Source: CAWEHT01 sp963808455
GTDB taxonomy: Bacteria > Chloroflexota > Anaerolineae > CG2-30-64-16
Length of the DNA: 11,583 nucleotides
NCBI GenBank assembly: GCA_963808455.1
Contig: CAWEHT010000436.1
Location: 1 to 11,583 of the forward strand
Direction of reading: 5' to 3'
How positions within the stretch are numbered: the stretch's first letter is position 1; each line of letters starts with the position of its first letter. Of the stretch, positions 1 to 6,604 are shown piece after piece. A model generated the notes under the pieces. The model saw only the letters and a program-made list of their open reading frames with translations, was not told the DNA's origin and searched no databases. Position numbers and translations under genes: made by a program.

Positions 1-787
1 GAGCGCGGCGCTCATCTCGTCAAGGCGGTAATTATAGCCCAGACGCACGTGGTTCAGCCAGGCCCCGCTCTCGTCGCGTCCTTGATTTCGCAGGCTGCGG
101 AAGAGGTGGTCCCATGCATCATCATCGGTGACCATAACCGCGCCCTCACCGGTAGTCATTTGCTTGTTGGGGTAAAACGGGAAGAACTGCTACGTCACCT
201 AGCCTGCCGGCCTTGCGGCCTTTGTATTCGGCGCCGAGCGCCTCGCAGGAATCTTCGATGATGAACAGCCCATGCCGCTGCGCGGCCGGTTGGAAGAGGT
301 CATAATCCGCCGGCTGGCCAAAGACGTCAACCGGCAAGATGGCTTTCAGACGGCCGGCCCTGCGGCCCAAACGCCGGCGACGCATCTTGGGCGGAAGCCA
401 TCTTCTTGCCGGCTCTCCCCCTCGCTCAGGTCCTCGACCGCCCGGGTAACACAGGCCGGGTCCAGGTTGAGGGTCAGCGGATCGATGTCCACAAACACGG
501 GTATCCCTCGTTCGTACAGGATACAGTTGGCTGTGGCGACGAAGGAAAAAGGTGTAGTGATCACCAGGTCCCCCGGCCCAACGCCCGCCGCAATCACGGC
601 CAGGTGCAGACCTGCCGTGCCACTCGAGATCCCCACCGCGTGGCGAGCGCCGATATAAGCCGCGAACTGCTTCTCGAACTCGGCGATGCCGCGGTCCAAT
701 GCTGAGGTGGGGCGTATCCAAGACGGCACGCACTGCCCGGGCGTCCTCCGCGGCGATGTCGGGAGATGACATGGGAACTCTTATCAA
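1..787 (-). CDS. DegT/DnrJ/EryC1/StrS aminotransferase, PglE-like (3' end outside window, three frameshifts)
   Basis: This is a PLP-dependent sugar aminotransferase that would convert a UDP-4-keto-6-deoxy sugar to the 4-amino sugar in the cytoplasm. About 262 residues are visible. Family motifs are ISSGTAGLHLA (phosphate site), TTPFSFVATAN, PVDVFGQP, IIEDSCEALGAEY (the Asp that pairs with the pyridine nitrogen) and YPNKQMTTGEG, whose Lys (about residue 208) should form the Schiff base. The reading is broken three times: one extra base near 688 (between SIGPR and IAEFEKQ), one missing base in the C run at 417-421, and one extra base near 184. With these corrected the frame runs cleanly to base 1. 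The TTG at 785-787 is chosen as start because GGAGG at 795-799 lies 7 bases upstream and the protein then begins IRVPMSSPDI; ATG at 770-772 is the alternative. It follows the acetyltransferase by 38 bases. The assignment to the DegT family is firm; the exact substrate is inferred from the PglC/PglD-like neighbours. Confidence 0.88.
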
Positions 788-794
788 TCGCCTG

Positions 795-799
795 CCTCC
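795..799 (-). promoter_or_regulatory. Ribosome binding site GGAGG for the DegT aminotransferase
   Basis: The minus strand reads GGAGG seven bases upstream of a TTG codon at 785-787. This ideal spacing favours the TTG start over the in-frame ATG at 770-772, which would lie 22 bases from the same GGAGG. Confidence 0.6.
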
Positions 800-825
800 C
801 ACTTCCTGATAGTGATTTGAGCCTG

Positions 826-1489
826 TCAGGCCCTTGGCTTCAGGGGCCGGGCCGGTACTCCGACGACGGTCGCACCGGGCGCGACAGATTTCGTAACGCA
901 GGCCGCTGCGCCGATAATTGCGTCATCGCCGATGACGATTGGGTCCGCCGGCGTTCCATTGATGATAACGGCCCCTGCCCCGACCCACACTCGCCGACCC
1001 AGATGGACACAGCCACAGACATGCACACCCGGCGCCAGGGTTACATAGTCTCCAATGGCCGCGGTCGTGATGGATCGTGCAATCCAGATTGATCTGCACA
1101 TGTTGCCCTACGACGATGTTGACGGTCAGGATGCTTCCGGCACAGATGACCGTGCCGGCGCCAATTTCGAGCCACGATGAGCACTGGACCAGCGGATGAA
1201 CAAGCGTCTCAAATCCGAAGCCCACTGCGGCGGCCTTCTCCATCAGATGCTGACGCACCAGGGGGCGGCCCACACCCCCCACGATCCTGGCTTCAGGAAA
1301 GCGCATACGGGCTTCCGCCAGGGCTACGACGGGGATGCCATTCAGGAGTGTGCCGTGCGTTGCCTCGTCGTCGTCAACGAAGCAGACGACACGATAACGT
1401 TCCTTCTCTAGGTTGCAGCATTGGGCCAGCCATGCGACTTCGCGTGCGGACCCCCCCGCGCCGTAGACTGCAAGCAGTATAGGTGCCAC
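826..1489 (-). CDS. NeuD/PglD-family sugar O/N-acyltransferase (one frameshift)
   Basis: This is a left-handed beta-helix acetyltransferase of the NeuD/PglD type, expected to transfer acetyl from acetyl-CoA to the 4-amino group of a UDP-amino sugar. The N-terminal part has a glycine-rich nucleotide-sugar binding loop (YGAGGSAREV, residues 9-18) and FVDDD. The C-terminal half is hexapeptide repeats (IGAGTVICAGSI, VVGQHVQINLDCTIHHD, AAIGDYVTLAPGVHV, VWVGAGAVI, IIGAAACVTKSV) and ends VVGVPARPLK. His-His-Asp at about 140-142 matches the catalytic His region of PglD. One extra base near 1063 shifts the frame just after HHD; removing it gives 220 residues, a normal length. GTG at 1487-1489 is chosen as start because AAAGG lies 8 bases upstream and the protein then begins directly at the first beta strand. 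It starts 5 bases after the phosphoglycosyl transferase stop. Acetyl is the likely acyl donor by family, not shown by sequence. Confidence 0.87.
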
Positions 1490-1494
1490 GTTGA

Positions 1495-2115
1495 TTACCT
1501 TTGTGTCGTGCCCGCAAACTCCTCCATGGTTGCTTGCCCGGGCTGGTTGATCCCCTGGCGCGTGATCACCCTCCAGACCGTCAAAGCCACGATTCTCAGA
1601 TCGAGCCCCAGGGACCAGTGATCCACGTACCACAGGTCGAGGACAAACTTTTGCTCCCACGTGATCGCATTGCGCCCGTTCACCTGCGCCCAGCCAGTGA
1701 TGCCGGGCCTGACCTTGTGGCGACGCATTTGCTCTGGCGTGTAACGATCCAGATACTGCATCAGGAGGGGCCGCGGTCCGACAAGGCTCATGTTGCCACT
1801 GAGCACGTTGAACAATTCAGGTAGCTCATCGAGGCTGGTGCCGCGCAGGAAACGACCAAAGGAGGTCAGCCTCTGGTCATCTGGCAAAAGCCGCCCTTGC
1901 CGGTCCCGGGCGGCAGTCATGGTGCGGAACTTGAGCAGAACAAATGGTCGCGCGCAAAATCCCGGGCGCTGTTGCCGAAATAGCACTGGGGCGCCCAGAC
2001 GCAGACGCACGATGACCGCCAGGGCCGCTAGCAGCGGCGAAAGCAAGATTAGCGCTGGTACGGCTAGGATCAGGTCGAACGCCCGCTTCGCAAAGCGGGG
2101 AGTGAGAGCTTTCAT
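1495..2115 (-). CDS. PglC-like monotopic phosphoglycosyl transferase (sugar transferase)
   Basis: This bacterial sugar transferase primes glycan assembly by moving a phospho-sugar from a UDP-sugar to undecaprenyl phosphate at the inner face of the membrane. It has 206 residues, the size of the small PglC-type enzymes rather than the large WbaP/WcaJ types. An N-terminal hydrophobic segment (about 13-36, the re-entrant membrane helix) is followed by LFRQQRPG, KFRTM (62-66), the catalytic Asp-Glu pair in SLDELPEL (D96, E97), NMSLVGPRPL and VRPGITGWAQVNGRNA. ATG at 2113-2115 is chosen because GAGG lies 7 bases upstream; a longer in-frame start at 2139 would add eight residues and overlap the glycosyltransferase. 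It begins 10 bases after the GT4 stop and ends 5 bases before the acetyltransferase start. There is no frameshift. The likely substrate is a UDP-diacetamido or similar amino sugar made by the next two genes (inference). Confidence 0.93.
   Translation of the reverse strand: MKALTPRFAKRAFDLILAVPALILLSPLLAALAVIVRLRLGAPVLFRQQRPGFCARPFVLLKFRTMTAARDRQGRLLPDDQRLTSFGRFLRGTSLDELPELFNVLSGNMSLVGPRPLLMQYLDRYTPEQMRRHKVRPGITGWAQVNGRNAITWEQKFVLDLWYVDHWSLGLDLRIVALTVWRVITRQGINQPGQATMEEFAGTTQR
1498..1502 (-). promoter_or_regulatory. Ribosome binding site AAAGG for the acetyltransferase
   Basis: AAAGG on the minus strand lies 8 bases before GTG 1487-1489, inside the last codons of the phosphoglycosyl transferase gene. 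It supports the GTG start, since no ATG exists near the conserved N terminus. Confidence 0.45.
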
Positions 2116-2122
2116 GCTACCA

Positions 2123-2127
2123 CCTCT
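2123..2127 (-). promoter_or_regulatory. Ribosome binding site AGAGG for the phosphoglycosyl transferase
   Basis: AGAGG on the minus strand overlaps the TAG stop of the GT4 gene (2126-2128) and lies 7 bases upstream of ATG 2113-2115. This supports that start and suggests tight coupling. Confidence 0.5.
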
Positions 2128-3334
2128 AGCCCCCACCAACGCGGCACACTAGATCCAGGAACTGCATGGCCTGATCATGACGGTTGAAGTGTTGCACGAC
2201 ATAGGATCGGGCGGCGCAGCCCATCGACCGCGACCGCGACCTGTCTTTGCTCAGACTGTATACTGCCTCCGCCAGAGCTTTGGCGTCACCGGGGGGCACG
2301 AATATCCCGCCGTTGGCAGCCTCGACAACTTGGCGGATCACACCGTCTATGGCCAGAATCGTGGGGCGTCCTGCAGCCATGTAGTCAAATACCTTGTTGG
2401 GATAGGTAGTGCGGAACATTGGGAGGTCTTGCAGGATGGCAACGCAGGCATCTGACGCGGCGAGTACCTCAGGCACGTCCGACTTGGGGCAGGGCCCGGT
2501 GAACGTAACGTTGGGCAGGCCCAGCCGGTGGGCTGCCGCCTCCAGGTTGGCCCGTTCCTTGCCGTCGCCGACGAGCAAGAACCGTATTTCGAAGTCGTCC
2601 CGCAGGCGGTCGGCGGCCTCCAACAGGACAGGAATGTCGTTTGCCAGGCCCAGGGCGCCAGCGTAGGTCACGACAAACTTGCCTTGCAGATCCCAGTGCT
2701 CTCGCTGGCGCTCTCCGGTGGCCGCAGGATCGAACGGATCGGGGTCAACGCCGTTAGCGATCAGAGTGACGCGGTCCGGCGCCACTCCCCGGACGATCAG
2801 GTAATCCCGATAGGCAGGCGAGTTGACCAGAAGGTGCGTCGCCCGCGAGTAAAGGAAGCGCTCGAGCCAGCGGGAAAGGGCGATCAGGAGCGGGTTCTTG
2901 AGCACGCCCATGGCGATGGCAAAGTCAGGCCACAGGTCGCGGATCTCGAGCAGGAATGGCCGGCGGCGCAGCGCCGCGACGAGGCACGCGGAGACCGCCT
3001 GAAAGATCGGCGGCGACGTCCCGATGACCAGGTTGACCGGGCCGGCCTGCATGGCCGCGACCACTGAAAGGACCATAAAGCTGAGGAAGACTGCCACCCG
3101 CCAGGCGAAGCTCCGATGTAGAAGTCGCGGTGTGGCGACCCGGAACACGCGAACCCCGTCGATGTCCTCTTCGCTCAGCCATCCCTGTTCGGCGGTGGTT
3201 TGCTGACCGGTGAGGTAGCTCAGCTTGCTGGCGACAATGGTGAACGAATGGCCCTGGCTCACCAAGTACCGGGCAAGCTCGTGGTGACGAGTGCCTCCGG
3301 GCTCGTGCGGGCCAGCGAAGGCTTGATGGATCAA
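2126..3334 (-). CDS. Glycosyltransferase family 4 (WbuB-like)
   Basis: This is a GT-B retaining glycosyltransferase that adds a sugar to a lipid-linked or growing surface glycan. It has 402 residues. Visible features are GPHEPGGTRHHELA (8-21) in the acceptor domain, a hydrophobic segment near 77-95 as in WbuB-like enzymes, EIRDLWPD (130-137), IANGVDPDPFD (192-202), VTYAGALG (222-229) at the start of the donor domain, LLVGDG, and YPNKVFDYMAAGRP (311-324) with E338 in RQVVE. The Asp in FDYMA sits where many relatives have Glu. The only standard start is TTG 3332-3334, which overlaps the heparinase stop as TTGA. However, the frame is open upstream and reads IRVLL just before it, the strand that begins most relatives. 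A codon ATC at 3344-3346 lies 7 bases after a GGAGG, so the real start may be 3346 with an ATG misread or mutated to ATC. There is no frameshift. Donor and acceptor sugars cannot be told. Confidence 0.92.
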   Translation of the reverse strand: MIHQAFAGPHEPGGTRHHELARYLVSQGHSFTIVASKLSYLTGQQTTAEQGWLSEEDIDGVRVFRVATPRLLHRSFAWRVAVFLSFMVLSVVAAMQAGPVNLVIGTSPPIFQAVSACLVAALRRRPFLLEIRDLWPDFAIAMGVLKNPLLIALSRWLERFLYSRATHLLVNSPAYRDYLIVRGVAPDRVTLIANGVDPDPFDPAATGERQREHWDLQGKFVVTYAGALGLANDIPVLLEAADRLRDDFEIRFLLVGDGKERANLEAAAHRLGLPNVTFTGPCPKSDVPEVLAASDACVAILQDLPMFRTTYPNKVFDYMAAGRPTILAIDGVIRQVVEAANGGIFVPPGDAKALAEAVYSLSKDRSRSRSMGCAARSYVVQHFNRHDQAMQFLDLVCRVGGG

Positions 3335-5519
3335 GAGGACGCGGATGCCGCGGCCTCCAACCTGTCTCGCCGTGGCCGCTCGACCGCGGCCGTTTGGATC
3401 AGGGGGGCGTTCTCATCCTGGGCAAGGTTGAGCCTCGCGGAGAGCCTGGGAGCAGCAACCTCAAGCGTATCGCCCACCCGGTTCAACTCGGGCCGGCTCC
3501 GGCCCGAACAGCGTCCAGAACAAGACTGCCTGCCCGGCTACCGACAGCGCCAGTGACACGGCCGGCAGCAGAGCTTGATAGTATGGCGCCTGCCAGCCCC
3601 GGGTTTCTCGGGCGGCGGCCCGGACGACGCTCGCCTGTCCCGCCGCCGGCCATAAACCTATCTGGACATGGTACCGGCCGGCCGGGCTCTCGAGGGCGAG
3701 GGACCGGTTATCAGGCTGCCAGACATAAGGCACATCGGCCAGCAGCCAGTGCAGCCGGTAATCGTGGGATGCCCGGCTAACCAGCCGATCGAGCACAAGC
3801 CACCAGCCGCCGCCCAGCCGGACAATGCCGCGCCGGTAGCTCACGGGAGCGGCCAGGCGGCGGTAGCCATCATGCGTACCTTCCCAGTAGGCCAGCCCTC
3901 CCTGCGAGGGGAAGGAGTGCACCGCCCGCCCGGTGATCCAGGGAAGCCAGAGAAACGTGCCAACCTGTTCCATCTGGTCACGATCGTCGACGGTCACGGT
4001 GTTGTGGCTAACCGTCCTGCTCAACGCCGTATCCCAAGGCGCACAGTTGTAGCTATAGGTGCCAGGGTCCAGCGCGATGTTCTGGCCGCGCCACCACAAG
4101 TCAACATGTAGTTGGTCGGCTTGACTTGGACGATGGCGAAACTTGCCAGCCCTGGTGAAGAGGAAGCCTTCGCTATCCCGCAGTGTGACGTAGCCGCCAT
4201 CGGGGGCCCCCCAGTCGGTGCGGCGGGATTCGTCCACCGGAGCTGCGGGCGCAGCGGGCCCCCAGAGCCAGAGCAAGTCTTCATCCCAGGGCCCGGACTC
4301 GAAACAGCGCTGTCTCGTGGCAAGAAAGTGGATTGCCTGCACGACCGGTCGGAAGTCGCGTGCATCGCAATTGTTCAGCGGTAATACCAAGGCGCCGTCG
4401 TTCTGGCCGTAGCACGGCACCTGGCCCGTGATCTCATCCTGCAACTGATACAAGAACGCACCGGCTCGCGCTACCCGTTGGCTCAGTGCTGCACTGAATG
4501 GTTGGTTGACAACGTCTGCCAGGCGGAGCGCCCACAGATAATCGTGCAGCATCAGACGATGATAGTTCAAGGAGTGCTGGGCAAAGGCGCCGTCGTCGTA
4601 GATCAACCGGGCTGCCGTTCGTTCCAGGGCCCGCCGCCCCAGCGCCTCCCAACGGGCCGCATCTCGCATCTCTGGGAAAAGGGTACCGAGGGTCCATAGC
4701 CCCAGCCCCTCGCTGATGCCGTGGTTGTTCCGCTGGCTCAGGGCGTAGCTCAAATTGCCGGCAATGCGCCTGCCGGATGCGAGCATGAGTTGGCCAAAGA
4801 GTGCTACCCTGCACGCCGTGGTCGGCCCGGCGCCCAGGAACCCATAGAGCCCAAAACACCATGCAAGGACCCGCAGGCTGGCTTCCTGGCCACACTGCCA
4901 GTTCGGGCCCTGGTTCGGAGGATTCTGGCTGTGCCAGTTCTCGACCAGTTTCCAGAAGGCTTCCGTGTACCGCTCATTGCCGGTGCGCCAGTAGGCCCGC
5001 ACCAGGGCGTAGGTGAAGGCAAACCGGCTCGGTTCCCAAATCAACTTGATGTCGCCTGTCGCAGGACTGCTAGCCTGGCTCCAATGCAAGTCGGCACGCG
5101 CTGGCTTGCCCGGTCAGCGCGTTGGCGTGCCAATGAGGCGGAAAGCCGGTTTCTACCGACCGGTGAGCGAAATAGCGGAGCCTGCCCTGGAGCACACCCT
5201 CCGCTTCGACCAGCGGCGTGGATGCTTCGTCCCAGGCGGCAAAGCTTGCCTGGTAGTCGGGGCGGTCGGCTGAGCGGAAGAAAAAGCCGGGCGCACACCG
5301 CTGGCGATAGTCCAAATATGCGGTGGGCTCGGCCAGGGTCGGATCGGTGAGCCCGCTGGCCAAGGGGACCCGCGCCCAACTGGTTGCCGGCAGCGATCGT
5401 CTGACCTGGCCCAACCGCAGCCGGGCGGCGTAAGTGAACCGGAAGGCAAGCCATGCCGGGCCGAAGTAGCGGCAGAGGTACCAGTCACGGCGGACGGCTG
5501 CTCCAGAGAATCGGATCAT
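3331..5519 (-). CDS. Heparinase II/III-like, alginate lyase family protein (two frameshifts)
   Basis: This is a polysaccharide lyase-like protein of the kind often found inside exopolysaccharide and O-antigen loci. It has an N-terminal alpha/alpha toroid and a C-terminal beta-sandwich. Motifs are NWQCGQEASLR, SQRNNHGISEG (Asn-Asn-His 264-266), HSLNYHRLMLHDYL (Tyr319, His320, candidate catalytic pair), DQLHVDLWWRG (468-478, metal-binding type) and SHNTVTVDDRDQ (504-515). No signal peptide is visible; the basic N terminus (RFTYAARLRLGQVRR) looks cytoplasmic or membrane-associated. An extra base near 5100 separates the first 139 residues from the body. A second extra base in the C runs near 3473-3479 makes a false stop at 3461-3463; with it corrected, about 45 more residues follow (DTLEVAAPRLSARLNLA then APLIQTAAV) to a TGA at 3331-3333. 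Total is then 728 residues. ATG 5517-5519 overlaps the epimerase stop as ATGA. The family is firm; the substrate, and whether it acts as a lyase, are unknown. Confidence 0.88.
3354..3358 (-). promoter_or_regulatory. GGAGG upstream of the GT4 N terminus
   Basis: GGAGG on the minus strand lies 7 bases before the codon ATC (3344-3346), where GT4 relatives usually have their initiating Met. It lies 19 bases from the TTG at 3332-3334, too far for that start. The site lies inside the corrected 3' end of the heparinase-like gene. Confidence 0.4.
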
Positions 5520-6598
5520 GGCCTCACGATCGCTGCGATGCGTTCGCCAGCTCGCCCATCCCAGAGCGGCGGCACCCGGCCGCGTTTGGCTTGGCCGGCC
5601 AGGATTCTCCCCACTTCTGCTTCCAGCAGCGGCAGATCGTGCCCAATCAGAGTGTTGGTGCCCAGGGTGACCGTCACGGGCCGCTCGGTACGGCTGCGCA
5701 GGGTCAGGCAGGGCACGCCCAGAAAGGTCGTTTCCTCCTGCACGCCGCCAGAGTCGGTGATGACCGCTGTCGCATAGCGTTGTAGGGCCAGAAAATCCAG
5801 GTAACCAAACGGCTCCGCCAGGTAAAGGCCTTGTGCCGCATCCGGAAGGTTGCAGTCGGCCAGGCGAGCGTGGGTGCGCGGATGGACGGGAAACAGGACC
5901 GAGACCTCTGTTGCGATCTTGCCCAGCACGCCCATAATAGCGTGCAACTGCCCGGCGTCGTTGACATTGGAAGGCCGGTGCAATGTGACAAGCACGAATT
6001 TCCGATCTGTGCCAGGAGGCCAGGGAGCTTCGCTCCAATCGCTCGCACGCGGCGGGCAACATGTTGACCACGGTGTCGATCATGACGTTGCCAACGAGAT
6101 GGATTCTGTTCAGGCGGCACGCCTTCAGCCCGCAGGTTCTGGTCAGCATCCTCCGAGGGCGTAAAGTGGAGGTCGGCTAACCGGTCGGTTACCAGGCGGT
6201 TGATCTCTTCCGGCATGGTACGGTCGCCCGATCTGAGGCCGGCCTCCACATGGCCCAAGGGGATCAATAGCTTTGCGCAGGCCAGCGCGGCTGCCAGAGT
6301 GGAGTTGACATCGCCGTAGACGAGCACAACATCAGGCGAGTGCTTGAGGAGTACCTCCTCGAAGCGCTGCAGGATCTGGCGCGGTCGCACTGCATGAGAT
6401 TCCGAGCCGACTTCAAGATTCACATCGGGAGCAGGCAGACCCAGTTGCTGGAAGAAGATATCGGACATGTTGGCGTCGTAGTGCTGGCCGGTATGGACCA
6501 GGATCTGTTCGACGTCCGGCCGCAGAGCCAGGGCAGCCATCACGGGCGCGACCTTCATAAAGTTGGGCCGCGTGCCCGACCACGTGCAGAATTAGCAT
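5516..6598 (-). CDS. wecB: Non-hydrolysing UDP-N-acetylglucosamine 2-epimerase (three frameshifts)
   Basis: This enzyme converts UDP-GlcNAc to UDP-ManNAc in the cytoplasm, giving the donor for ManNAc-derived residues. Corrected length is 359 residues, normal for the family. Motifs in order are VVGTRPNFMK (6-15), HTGQHYD (35-41), VYGDVNST (93-100), HVEAGLRSGDRTMPEEINR (116-134), HLVGNVMIDT (166-175), LVTLHRPSNV (202-211, with conserved His206) and ITDSGGVQEE (279-288). Three extra bases break it: near 6574 (VVG to TRPNFMK), near 6111 (EGVPP to NRIHLVGN) and near 6050 (NMLPA to RASDWS). Each flanking segment matches the family in its own frame. ATG 6596-6598 is the start; it lies 6 bases after the oxidoreductase stop, without a strong ribosome site, so coupled translation is likely. 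The stop overlaps the heparinase-like start by 4 bases. Enzyme type is very likely; UDP-sugar variants such as UDP-2,3-diacetamido sugars cannot be excluded. Confidence 0.92.
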
Positions 6599-6604
6599 CA
6601 GGAT

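Noticed and set aside
346..421. The middle-frame continuation GESRQEDGFRP as true DegT sequence, with the frame shift placed near 360
   Set aside because: The other frame gives a direct join at a C run (417-421) that is a natural indel site. The alternative cannot be fully excluded without homologues.
272..658. Long plus-strand open frames over the DegT gene and elsewhere across the window
   Set aside because: They show no family motifs, lie opposite strongly conserved minus-strand coding sequence, and are expected in GC-rich DNA.
773..825. Terminator or promoter in the largest intergenic gap (before the DegT gene)
   Set aside because: The gap is short and shows only the GGAGG ribosome site, with no GC-rich hairpin plus T tract and no clear -35/-10 pair.
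1451..1457. Seven-base C run as a phase-variation switch
   Set aside because: It encodes the Gly-Gly of the glycine-rich loop in the correct frame. One isolated tract with no sign of length change is not enough.
6050..6111. Programmed ribosomal frameshifting to explain the broken genes
   Set aside because: No recurring slippery heptamer or shared downstream structure is visible, and the shifts occur at unrelated sites in six different genes.
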